From assembly GCA_016177705.1 (NCBI GenBank), contig JACOUT010000011.1, positions 124,001-188,000 on the forward strand: DNA of 64,000 nt, read 5' to 3'. The notes beneath the pieces were generated by a model. It did no database searches, was not told the origin of the DNA, and was given only the letters and a program-made list of their open reading frames with translations. Of this stretch, positions 25,071 to 34,000 are shown piece by piece; the first letter of the stretch is position 1, and every line of letters starts with the position of its first letter. Position numbers and translations under genes: made by a program. Source of the DNA: Deltaproteobacteria bacterium (GTDB lineage: Bacteria; Myxococcota; UBA727; VGSZ01).

Positions 25071-27614
25071 GTGAAGGCGCCGGCGCTGGTGCGCCTGTTC
25101 CACCCCACCAAGGCCGCCGAGCGGCTGGCGGTGGTGACGTGGGAGCGCGCCGGCGATCGCGTGATGCTGCAAGTGGCGCGTGGCAAGAACCGCCGCGCCT
25201 TGCTCGACGCGCGCATGTTCGGCCCGTTGTCGGAGGCCGACGCCGAGGTGGCGCACGCGGAGATCGTGGCCGGCCTGCTCGCCGAGGGCTATGTCGCCGC
25301 CGGGCTCGGGCAGCTCCTGCTGGCGCTCGATGCCAAGACGCCCCGCGCGCGGGCGCGCGCCGCGCTACGGCTGGCGTGGCGCAAGGAGCGGGCCGCGGTC
25401 GAGCCGTTGTTGCGTCTCACCGAGAAGCCCAAGGAGGACATCGCCACCGTCGTCGATGCGCTCGGCATGATCGGCGACGTGCGCGCACTGCCGGCGGTGC
25501 GGGGCGAGGCCGAGAAGAAGCTCCTGTCGCGGCGCCGCTCCGGCGTCGAGGCGCTCTACCGGCTCGGCGACGTCGAGAGCATCGCCGCGGCCAAGGGGCG
25601 GGCGCGCGAGCGCCTGCCCGAGGCGGTGCGCGCCGCCGTCGCCACCGGCAGCGGCGCGGCGATGGTCGCGGCGCTCGCTGGCGTGTCGGTCAAGGACCGC
25701 GGCCTCGCCGCCGACACGCTCTACGAGCTGGACGAGCCCGGCTGCCGCGACGCCGCGCTCGGCGCGCTGCTCGAGCCCCCGGGCTCGTTCACGCAGCCGC
25801 ACCTGTGGCGCTACGCCAAGAGCGTGTGGAAGCGCGCCTTGCTCCGCCACGACGTCGAGACCGTCGGCCGCCTCAGCCACGCCTTCGAGATCCAGAGCCG
25901 AGCCACCACCGGCGCGCGCGAGACGCTGAAGAGCGGCTACGACGGCGAGCCGCGCTCGACGCGCGTGTTCTCGCGCGCCACCGTCGCCTACCTGCGCCGG
26001 CGTGCGTGGCGCTGGCTGCGCATGCTGGCGCGGCACGCGCCCGAGCAGTATGCGCTCGCCGCCGCGGCATGCCTGGCGCCCTACCAGGACGGCGACGACG
26101 TGCTCAAGGGCAACGTGGCGGCCACGGGTAGGAGCTACCTGCTCCACCGCATCCTGTTCGACTGCTCACCGCGCTACACCCTCAACGCGCGCTCGCTCAC
26201 CTTTCGGCCGAAGCCCAAGGCGCCGCCGCCGTCGCCCGGGGTGCGCGAGGAGGCCTTCCCCGAGCTGTGGGACCTGGTGCCGCGCGCCTATGTGCGCGTG
26301 CTTGGCGCGGCACGCCACACGCAGGCACAGCGCTTCGCGTACGAGGCGGTGACCCGCCGCGCGCCGAACGCCCTGCAGCAGGCGAGCCACGCCGAGGTGG
26401 TGACGCTCCTGTCCGTCGACGATCCTCGCATCGTCGACCTCGGCCTCACCGAGCTGCGCCGCCGCTTCGACCCGCACAAGCCGGACCTCGAGCTGGTGCT
26501 GGTGCTGGTCGGCTCGCCCAAGGACCTAGTGCGCAACTACGGCCTCGCCTGGCTCGGTGAGTGCGCGCGCGTGTGGACGCGCGACCGCGCCTGGGCATTG
26601 CGCCTGCTCGGCGCCGGCCACAGCGAGGCGCGCGATGCCGCCGCGCGCCTCTTGCTCGCCGCGCTGCCGGCGCTCGGCGCCGACGAGCGCCGGGCGCTGG
26701 CGGCCGAGCTGCTGGCGCGCGTGGAGCAGCCCGCGCCGATGCAGGGAACGCTCGAGGAGGGTGCGCTCGCCGGCTACGCCGAGGTGCTGCGCAGCGGGCT
26801 CGCTGCCGTCGCCGCCGAGCAGTGCACGCTCGAGCGCGCGCTCGCGCTGCTCGACGCCGCGGACGACTCGGCGGTCTCCGTGGGGGCGGCGCTGCTGGCG
26901 GTCAAGCCCGGCGCGCTGCCCATGCTCGGCACCACGCGCGTGTTCGCGCTGGCGCAGCACGGCACGGCGGCGGTGCGGCGCGCCGCGCTCGGCATGCTCG
27001 AGGGCGCTCTCGACGAGCTGCGCGCGGCGCCGGCGCTCTTGTTCAGCTTGCTCGACAGCGACTGGGACGACGTGCGCGCCCGCGCGCTCGGGTGGCTCGA
27101 CCGCGTCGACGTCGGCGCGCTCGGCCTCGACGGGCTGGTCGGCCTGGCCGACTCCACGCGCGGCGACGTGCAGGCGAAGGCGCAGGCGATGCTGATCAAC
27201 GCGATGGCGCGCGACGGCGAGGGCGCCGTCGACGTGCACGAGCTGCTCGGCCGGCTGGCGCAGCACCCGTCGCCCGCCATGCGCGCGTTCGCCGTCGAGC
27301 TGGCGCTGATCCACTTGAAGGCCGGCTACGTGCGCCTGGCCAAGTGCGAGGCGCTGTTTCGCGCCGTGCTGTTCGACGTGCGCCCAAACCGCCTGGCCAA
27401 GCGGCGCGTCATCGACTTCCTCGCGGAGCGCGGCGAGCAGGACGAGAACCAGGCGGAGCTGGCGGCGCAGCTCCTCGCCGACGTCGTGCGCACGCGCACC
27501 AAGGATGACCACGATCGCGCGCTGGCGGCGCTGGCGCGGGTCACGCTGGCGTTCCCGTCGGCGCCGAGCGGCGTGCGCGTGCTCGGCGCTGCGCGGCCGG
27601 GAGCGGCGCCATGA
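25071..27614 (+). CDS. Large HEAT-type repeat protein (retron/PARP cluster)
   Basis: The 847-residue product is almost entirely helical. It has HEAT-like pairs such as PRARARAALRLAWRKE, AVRRAALGMLEGALDEL, WDDVRARALGWLDRV and HPSPAMRAFAVELALI. Residues 1-75 are different: a beta-rich segment (LAVVTWERAGDRVMLQVARG) with a following helix, which could be a degenerate WGR-like domain; this is weak. A conserved-looking central block (about 280-430) contains RRRAWRWLRMLARHAPEQY and FPELWDLVPRAYVRVLG. The start is GTG, 36 bases after the macrodomain gene. Its stop overlaps the next ATG (ATGA), tying it to the SWIM protein. I expect a scaffold or nucleic-acid-binding solenoid; no enzyme motif is seen. 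Confidence 0.8.
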   Translation: MKAPALVRLFHPTKAAERLAVVTWERAGDRVMLQVARGKNRRALLDARMFGPLSEADAEVAHAEIVAGLLAEGYVAAGLGQLLLALDAKTPRARARAALRLAWRKERAAVEPLLRLTEKPKEDIATVVDALGMIGDVRALPAVRGEAEKKLLSRRRSGVEALYRLGDVESIAAAKGRARERLPEAVRAAVATGSGAAMVAALAGVSVKDRGLAADTLYELDEPGCRDAALGALLEPPGSFTQPHLWRYAKSVWKRALLRHDVETVGRLSHAFEIQSRATTGARETLKSGYDGEPRSTRVFSRATVAYLRRRAWRWLRMLARHAPEQYALAAAACLAPYQDGDDVLKGNVAATGRSYLLHRILFDCSPRYTLNARSLTFRPKPKAPPPSPGVREEAFPELWDLVPRAYVRVLGAARHTQAQRFAYEAVTRRAPNALQQASHAEVVTLLSVDDPRIVDLGLTELRRRFDPHKPDLELVLVLVGSPKDLVRNYGLAWLGECARVWTRDRAWALRLLGAGHSEARDAAARLLLAALPALGADERRALAAELLARVEQPAPMQGTLEEGALAGYAEVLRSGLAAVAAEQCTLERALALLDAADDSAVSVGAALLAVKPGALPMLGTTRVFALAQHGTAAVRRAALGMLEGALDELRAAPALLFSLLDSDWDDVRARALGWLDRVDVGALGLDGLVGLADSTRGDVQAKAQAMLINAMARDGEGAVDVHELLGRLAQHPSPAMRAFAVELALIHLKAGYVRLAKCEALFRAVLFDVRPNRLAKRRVIDFLAERGEQDENQAELAAQLLADVVRTRTKDDHDRALAALARVTLAFPSAPSGVRVLGAARPGAAP

Positions 27615-29302
27615 TCGTCGACGCGCGCTACGCGGGCGAGAGCGGCGTCGAGCACGGCCTGTCGACGGGGAAAGTGGGCCTCGCCACCAACCAGTTGCGC
27701 GAGGCCACGTACTTCAAGGGTGAGCTGCGCCGGCCGCTCGTGTTTCGCGATGCGATGGCGGCGCTGCATCACGTCGTCATCTCCGACTTCCGCTACCAGC
27801 CGAAGGACCGCCTGGCGTTCAAGGCCTGGCTCGCCGAGCAGGACCGCAGGTTCCTGCTCGGGCTCAAGACCAAGAGCGCCGCCGCCAAGGTCGAGCTCGA
27901 GCAACTCGAGTCGCGCCTGGCGCTGCTCGACGCGCAGCGCGAGCAGCGGCGCAAGCCCTTCCTGGCCGCACGGCAGCGCTACGTCGAGTGGGCCTACGCG
28001 CACCAGTACGAGCTGAACTACCTGTTCGACCCGGTCATCACCGTGCACCCGGACGAGGTGTTCTTCGAGGCGTTCTCACGAGACGAGTCGAGCTACGCGC
28101 GCGTGGGCGCTACGCACGCGCTGTTCGGCGACGTCAAGGAGCTGCGCTGCGGCACTACCAATATCGACTTCTCGGTGGCGCTGGCACGGCAGCTCGATCG
28201 CATCAGGAGCTATCGCACCACCAGCTTCGACATCGCGCCCGGCGGGCTGAGCGTGCACACCACCGGCCCGGGCGGCGGCGTGCACAAGGAGAAGAAGATC
28301 GAGCTGCCCGAGAGCTGGGTGCAGGGCTTCCATCAGGTGCAGTCGACCATGGCGATGGGGCTCACCTCGTTCGAGGTCGCGCCCATCGACCTGTTCAACA
28401 TCATCCGTGTGCTGATGAGGAAGAAGACGCGAGAGTCGCCGCGCGCGCTTCGCTGGGAGCTGGTGCCGGGCAAGCGCATTCGGGCCGTGCTCGAGCCCTG
28501 GGAGCTGCCCATCGAACTGGCGACGCGCCACCGCGGCGACAGGGACGTGGTGGTGCGCACCTGGGGGCGCGACCGCTTGAAGACGCTCGCACGCCTGTTG
28601 CCGGTGGCGCGGCGGGTGACCGTGTACCTCGCCGGGCTCGGTATGCCGTCGTTCTACCTGGTGGACCTCGGCGAGCTGTCGTTCGTGCTCGGGCTGTCCG
28701 GCTGGACCGACAACGACTGGGCCGGCGGCGCCAAGTTCGACCTGTTGACGCGGCGCCTCGACGGCAGCGCGCCCGAGTTGCTCGCGGTCTACGCGGCGCT
28801 CAAGGAGCGGCGCTTCGCGACCGCGTCGGCCCTCGCCGAGGCCACCGCGTTCGGCCTCGAGAAGACCAGGAGCGCGCTCTCCTACCTCTGCCAGATCGGG
28901 CGCGCCATGATCGACCTGTACGGCGGCGTCTACCGTCACCGCGACCTGTTCACCGACGGCTTCACCGCGGCCGAGGCGCAGCGCGCGGTCAGCGCCGCCG
29001 TCGAGGAGGCGAACCCGGCGCAGAAGGCCGCGCGCTCGGTGTTTGCCAGCGACAACGTGCGCATCATCGCGCGCCGCCCGGTGCCGACCGGCTTCAAGCT
29101 CTCGGGCTCGGTGCGCGGCACGGGCGGGGAGCGCGTGCGGCCACAGTTGCACGTCGACGTGGGTGGGCAGATCGTCGAGGGCACGTGCACGTGCCGGCAG
29201 CACGCGAGCTACCAGTTGACCAAGGGTCCGTGCGAGCATCTGTTGGCGTTGCGGCTGGCGCATCTCGACGAGCTGGCACGGGAAGACGCGGCAAAGCACT
29301 AG
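27611..29302 (+). CDS. SWIM zinc-finger protein (retron/PARP cluster)
   Basis: The 563-residue product ends with a SWIM zinc finger: CTC at about 527-529, then C-x-H in GPCEHLLALRL. SWIM fingers bind DNA or proteins. The region before it (about 390-510) has a winged-helix-like helix-turn (RRFATASALAEATAFGLEKTRSALSYL). The N-terminal part is a long charged helix (KVELEQLESRLALLDAQREQ) followed by a beta-rich domain I cannot name. Translation is coupled to the HEAT gene by ATGA. The retron RNA begins about 33 bases after its stop, so this gene is adjacent to the reverse-transcriptase cassette on the same strand. It is probably a partner or effector of the retron. Confidence 0.8.
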   Translation: MIVDARYAGESGVEHGLSTGKVGLATNQLREATYFKGELRRPLVFRDAMAALHHVVISDFRYQPKDRLAFKAWLAEQDRRFLLGLKTKSAAAKVELEQLESRLALLDAQREQRRKPFLAARQRYVEWAYAHQYELNYLFDPVITVHPDEVFFEAFSRDESSYARVGATHALFGDVKELRCGTTNIDFSVALARQLDRIRSYRTTSFDIAPGGLSVHTTGPGGGVHKEKKIELPESWVQGFHQVQSTMAMGLTSFEVAPIDLFNIIRVLMRKKTRESPRALRWELVPGKRIRAVLEPWELPIELATRHRGDRDVVVRTWGRDRLKTLARLLPVARRVTVYLAGLGMPSFYLVDLGELSFVLGLSGWTDNDWAGGAKFDLLTRRLDGSAPELLAVYAALKERRFATASALAEATAFGLEKTRSALSYLCQIGRAMIDLYGGVYRHRDLFTDGFTAAEAQRAVSAAVEEANPAQKAARSVFASDNVRIIARRPVPTGFKLSGSVRGTGGERVRPQLHVDVGGQIVEGTCTCRQHASYQLTKGPCEHLLALRLAHLDELAREDAAKH

Positions 29303-29335
29303 TGACGACGTTGAAGGGAAAGGAGGTCGTTGGGT

Positions 29336-29359
29336 CGCGAGAGGACGGAGCGAGCGTGC
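29336..29359 (+). repeat. Retron a1 inverted repeat
   Basis: This is the 5' arm of the outer stem. It pairs with 29550-29573 at 23 of 24 positions; the single mismatch is at 29345. Long a1/a2 pairing is required for priming at the branching guanosine in known retrons. Confidence 0.85.
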
Positions 29360-29434
29360 GCAGGTAGCAACCGCGCGGCGATACGCCGCGCATGCCGAAA
29401 TGCCCGGCATTCGTCACGCGCCCGTTCTTCACCC

Positions 29435-29512
29435 GCGGCCCGCACTACCCTCAGCGCCCAGCTGGATCGGCCGCTCCGCGGCCCGGGCGCTAACGAGGGT
29501 AGTGCGGGCCGC
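29435..29512 (+). repeat. msd long hairpin of the retron
   Basis: Arms 29435-29452 and 29495-29512 are exact reverse complements over 18 bases. After a 3-base AAC bulge a further 7 pairs form (29453-29459 with 29485-29491). The apex holds a 6-pair stem, 29469-29474 with 29478-29483, and a TCC loop. In the msDNA this would be a stable double-stranded DNA hairpin. Confidence 0.88.
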
Positions 29513-29549
29513 TTCAGTGGAACGAGCACGTCCGCAGCATGGTCGTACT

Positions 29550-29573
29550 GCACGCTCGCTCCGCCCTCTCGCG
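29550..29573 (+). repeat. Retron a2 inverted repeat
   Basis: This is the 3' arm of the outer retron stem, complementary to 29336-29359. It ends 17 bases before the reverse-transcriptase start codon, the usual position in retron cassettes. Confidence 0.85.
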
Positions 29574-29590
29574 CACCAACGAAGCTCGCC

Positions 29591-30994
29591 ATGCCCGACG
29601 ACGCCAAGCCGAAACCCGAGAAGAGCGAGAAGCAGAAGCTGTGGGAGCGCATCTCCGCGCGGCCCGACTGGATCGTGGTCGAGCGCATGCGGGTGAACGG
29701 CTTCTGGCCCGCGGGCGAGACGCTGCCGGAGGATCCGCCTGACGAGGTCAAGGAGCGCGCCGCGCTCGAGGTCGAGCGCGCGCGCCTGCTCAAGTCGGCG
29801 CTGGCGGTGCAGCACCCCGAGCAGGCGCTCAAGGCGGAGAACCAGCGCCGCATCGAGGTGAGCAGGAAGAAGAAGGCCGAGCGCAAGGTGCTGCGCGAGG
29901 CGGCGGCGCGCGAGCGCCGCGAGGCCTTCATCAAGAAGAAGCGCGCCACGCTCGTGCACCTCGGGCTCGGTGTCTCGGGCGGCCTGGAGAAGACCGGCGC
30001 CGACGAGGCCCGCCTGCAGGCGTTCGAGTTGCCGGTGCTGCGCGACGGCAACGACGTCGCTGCCGCCATCGGCATCCCGCTCGGCGAGCTGCGCTGGCTC
30101 ACCTACCACCGGCGCGGCGCGCCGCTGGTGCACTACCACCGCTACGACATCCCCAAGAAGACCGGCGGTGCGCGGCACATCTCGGCGCCCAAGGGGAAGC
30201 TGGCGCGCGCGCAGCAGTGGGTGCTCGACGCCGTGCTCGACAAGGTCCCTGCCTCCGCGCATGCGCACGGCTTCGTGCGTGGTCGCAGCGTGGTCACCAA
30301 TGCGCGGCCGCACGTGAAGTGCAAGAGCGTCGTCAACCTCGACCTCAAGGACTTCTTTCCCACCATCACCTATCGCCGCGCCAAAGGCCTGTTCGAGCAC
30401 CTCGGCTACGGCGAGCACGTGGCCACGGTGCTCGCGCTCTTGTGCACCGAGCCGCCACGCGTGCTGGTGGAGCACGACGAGCGTCGCACCCACGTCGCCA
30501 TCGGCGAGCGCGTGCTGCCGCAGGGCGCGTGCACCAGCCCCGCCATCACCAACCTCTTGTGCCGCCGACTCGACGCGCGGCTGGCCGGCCTGGCTCGTCG
30601 GCTCGGTCTCGCCTACACGCGCTACGCCGACGATCTGACCTTCTCGGGCGACACCGTCGACGAGCGCGCGCTGCTCGGCGCCGTGCGGCGCGTGATCGCC
30701 GCCGAGGGCTTCGTGGTGCACCCGGACAAGACGCGCGTCATGCGCAAGGGGCGCCGCCAAGAGGTCACCGGCGTGGTGGTCAACGCCAAGCCCTCGATCG
30801 CGCGCGAGCAGTGGCGCAGCCTGCGCGCGGTTTTGCACAACTGCGCCAAACACGGGCTGGCGAGCCAGAATCGGGAGCAGCATCCGGACTTCGCGGGGCA
30901 CCTCGCCGGCAAGGTCGCGTGGGTGCGCATGGTCGATCCGAGGCGCGGCGCGCAGCTCGGGCTCCTGTTGCAGCGGGCGCTCGCTCGGCCGTAA
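29591..30994 (+). CDS. Retron reverse transcriptase, Mx162-like
   Basis: The enzyme copies the msd part of the upstream RNA to form branched msDNA. The 467-residue product has a helical, charged N-terminal extension of about 140 residues, as in the Myxococcus Mx162 enzyme. The polymerase motifs follow: LDLKDFFPTIT, LPQGACTSPAITNLLC, the catalytic YADD at 345-348 and HPDKTRVMRKG. Two retron-specific signatures are present: NAxxH as NARPH at 237-241, and VTG at 392-394. From memory the core aligns closely with Mx162 (TYHR, PK-x-GG-x-RHISAPK, HAHGFVRGRSVVTNA). ATG at 29591 is 17 bases after a2. The downstream fusion gene starts 33 bases after its stop. Confidence 0.95.
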   Translation: MPDDAKPKPEKSEKQKLWERISARPDWIVVERMRVNGFWPAGETLPEDPPDEVKERAALEVERARLLKSALAVQHPEQALKAENQRRIEVSRKKKAERKVLREAAARERREAFIKKKRATLVHLGLGVSGGLEKTGADEARLQAFELPVLRDGNDVAAAIGIPLGELRWLTYHRRGAPLVHYHRYDIPKKTGGARHISAPKGKLARAQQWVLDAVLDKVPASAHAHGFVRGRSVVTNARPHVKCKSVVNLDLKDFFPTITYRRAKGLFEHLGYGEHVATVLALLCTEPPRVLVEHDERRTHVAIGERVLPQGACTSPAITNLLCRRLDARLAGLARRLGLAYTRYADDLTFSGDTVDERALLGAVRRVIAAEGFVVHPDKTRVMRKGRRQEVTGVVVNAKPSIAREQWRSLRAVLHNCAKHGLASQNREQHPDFAGHLAGKVAWVRMVDPRRGAQLGLLLQRALARP

Positions 30995-31027
30995 GAGATC
31001 CCGCGACGGATCGTCGAGGAGGGGGCC

Positions 31028-34000
31028 ATGGAGCTGGTCGATCGTTTTCGGGGCTCGATGCTCGGGCTGGCCATCGGTGACGCGCTCGGGCACCCGACCG
31101 AGTTCATCGCCAGCGTGGACCGCATCCGCGCCAAGTACGGCCCCGAGGGCATCCGCGCCTTCGCGCCGTCGGGCCACCACCCTGCCGGCACCTTCACCGA
31201 CGACACGCAGATGACCATCGCGGTGGCGCGCGCGCTGGCGCGAGCGGGCAAGCAGAGCCTCGACGACCTGATGCGGGTCATGGGCGAGGAGTTCGTCGCG
31301 TGGTCGCAGCACGCGACCAACAACCGCGCGCCCGGCGGCACCTGCCTCGCCGGCTGCCGCCAGCTCGCCAACGGCGTGCCCTGGCGTCAGGCGGGCGTGA
31401 AGGAGTCGAAGGGCTGCGGTGCCGCCATGCGCGCCTCACCCGTTGGACTCTATTTCTTCGACGACGACGAGACGCTGGTGCGGGTGGCGGCGGCGCAGAG
31501 CGCGCTCACGCACGCGCACCCGACTGGCATCGCCTCGGGCGTGGCGGCGGCGGCGCCGGTCGCCTGGGTGTGCAAGGGCAACGGCCTCGACGGCATGGTC
31601 GCCTACACCAAGGCGATGGTGCAGCAGCTGACGCCGGAGCTGCTCCTCGAGCTCGGCAGCCACGAGAAGGACGCGCGCGGCATCGGCGTCTCGGAGATGG
31701 TGCAGATCCTCGACGAGGTCGAGCCGCTCGTGGCCGAGGAGCACGAGGACGTTTGCCAGTTGCTCGGCGGCGCCTGGGTGGGCGAGGAGGCGGTGGCCAC
31801 CGCGCTGTGGTGCGTGCTCAAGGCCAACGGCGACTTCGACCAGAGCATCGAGCGCGGCGCCAACTCGTCCGGCGACAGCGACTCCATCGCCTGCATCGCG
31901 GGCTCGATCGCGGGTGCGCTGCACGGCGTGCAGGGCATCGACAAGCGCTGGATCGACGGCGTCGAGCGCGCGGCCGACCTCGACCTGTTGGCGCGCAAGC
32001 TGTGCGACGCTCGCGCCGGCGGCGACCTCGCGGCGCTCGGCGGCTCGCTCGACTTCTTCGACATCGAGCGCCCGCGACACCGCGTCGCCACCGTGGCGAT
32101 CGGCAGGGTCAGCGACGACCCGACCATGGACGAGGCGAGCCTGTCCGGCGACGCCTCCGACGTGGATGGCGACGATGACGAGGAGCCTCCGGGGGCGCGG
32201 AACGTCGAGGGTGCCGACGCCGACCAGCTCGAGCGCGAGGTGGCGCGCCACAACGCGCTCTACTGGGAGCACGCGGCGCCCGAGATCAGCGACGTCGAGT
32301 TCGACGCGCTGACGCGCCGGCTGCAGGCCCTGCGACCCGACAGCCCCGTGCTCGCGCACCTCGGTCCCAAGCCGGGCGCCGGCGCGGCGGTGCGGCATGC
32401 CTCGGCCATGCTCTCGCTCGACAAGTGCTACGACGAGGCGGCGCTCGGACGGTGGCTGGCCGAGCTGCAGGGCGAGGTGCTGGTCATGCCGAAGGTGGAC
32501 GGCCTCGCGTGCGCGCTCCGCTACGACGCTTCCGGTGTCTTGGAAGTGGCGGCCACCCGCGGCGACGGCGAGCAGGGCGAGGACATCACCGCCAACGCGC
32601 GCGCGGTGCGCGGCGTCCCGCGGCGCATCGACGGCGGCCCCCTCGAGGTGCGCGGCGAGGTCTACCTGAGCCTGCGCGAGTTCGAGCGCCACCGGGCCGA
32701 CGGCAAGGCCAACCCGCGCAATGTCGCCGCCGGCGCGCTGCGGCAGAAAGACCCGAACCAGACGCGCGCCGCGGGGCTGTCGTTCCTCGCCTACGACGTG
32801 CGCGGCACCGACGACACGACGCAGGCCGACAAGCTGGCGCAGGTCGCGCGCCTCGGCTTCACCGCGGTGGCACATGCGGTCGCCGCGGCGCCCGGCGCCG
32901 CCGCCGTGGTGCGGCGCTTCACCGACGAGCGCGCGCAGCTCGCGTACGAGACCGACGGCGTGGTGTTGGTGGCGAATCGGGTGAGCGAGCACGCGCGGCT
33001 CGGCGTCACGGCGCATCACCCGCGTTGGGCCATCGCGTGGAAGTTCCAGGGCGAGGAGGGCCAGAGCGTGCTGCGCGGCGTCGAGTGGAGCGTGGCGCGC
33101 ACCGGCACCATCACGCCGGTGGCGCTGGTCGATCCCGTCGCGCTCTCGGGCGTCACCGTCACCAGGGCGACGCTGCACCACAAGGGTTTCCTCGAGAAGC
33201 TCGGGCTCACCATCGGGGCCACGGTCGCGATGGTGCGGCGCGGCGGCGTCATCCCGCACGTCGAGCGCTTGCTCACGCCCGGAACGCTGGCCATCGAGTT
33301 GCCCACCGCGTGTCCGGCGTGCGGTAGCCCGGTGTCGATCGAGGGCGACTTCCTGCTGTGCAGCAAGCCCGAGAGCTGTCAGCGCGCGTGCGTCGGGCGC
33401 CTGCTGCACTTCCTTGAGGCTGCGGACATTCAGGGGCTCGGCGAGGCCATTGTCGATGAGGCGGTACAACGCGGTCTGCTCGCCACGCCGATCGATATCT
33501 ACCGCGTCACCGCCGAGGAGCTGGCGGCGCTCGACAAGTGTGGCGACAAGAACGCCGCCAAGATCGTCGCCGAGATCGCGGGCCGCAGGACGCTCGACCT
33601 CGAGGTGCTGCTGCGCGGCCTTGGCATCGAGGGCCTGGGCAAGACCGCGGCGCGTGCGCTCGCAACGCGCTACCCCACGCTCGAGCGCGTTCGCTCGCTG
33701 ACCGTCGTCGAGATCGCGGCCCTCAAGGGGTTCGGCGAGATCACCGCGGGCCAGATCGTCGACGGGCTGAAGGCACACGCCGCCCTTCTCGACGAGCTGC
33801 TCACGCTCATCGACATCGCGGGCTCGGCGGGGCAGGGGCCGGCGCCGCTCTTGGGCACGAGCTTCGTCTTCACCGGCGCGCTCACCATCGATCGCAAGCA
33901 CGCGGAGGCGCGTGTCGCCAAGCTCGGCGGCACCGTGTCGTCGTCGGTGACGCGGACGCTCACGCACCTGGTGGTCGGGGGGAATGGGCGTGGAGCACCG

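Larger units (their letters stand above)
29336..29573 (+). ncRNA. Retron msr-msd non-coding RNA
   Basis: The region has the layout of a retron template RNA just upstream of a retron reverse transcriptase. Outer a1/a2 inverted repeats (24 bases, 23 paired) enclose it. After a1 comes GTAGCAA, with a candidate branching G at 29367 in an AGC context. Two msr hairpins follow: 29373-29391 (8 perfect pairs, ATA loop) and 29392-29410 (6 pairs). The msd is a long hairpin at 29435-29512. The a2 repeat ends 17 bases before the reverse transcriptase ATG. The predicted msDNA is roughly 100-140 bases; its exact ends cannot be set by eye. Confidence 0.9.

Noticed and set aside
29336..29590. Inverted repeats before the RT considered as a terminator of the SWIM gene
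   Set aside because: There is no T-run, and the nested a1/a2, msr and msd structures match a retron RNA much better.
29591..30994. RT considered as a group II intron maturase or a diversity-generating retroelement
   Set aside because: There is no maturase or HNH domain, no template/variable repeat pair, and both NAxxH and VTG retron signatures are present.
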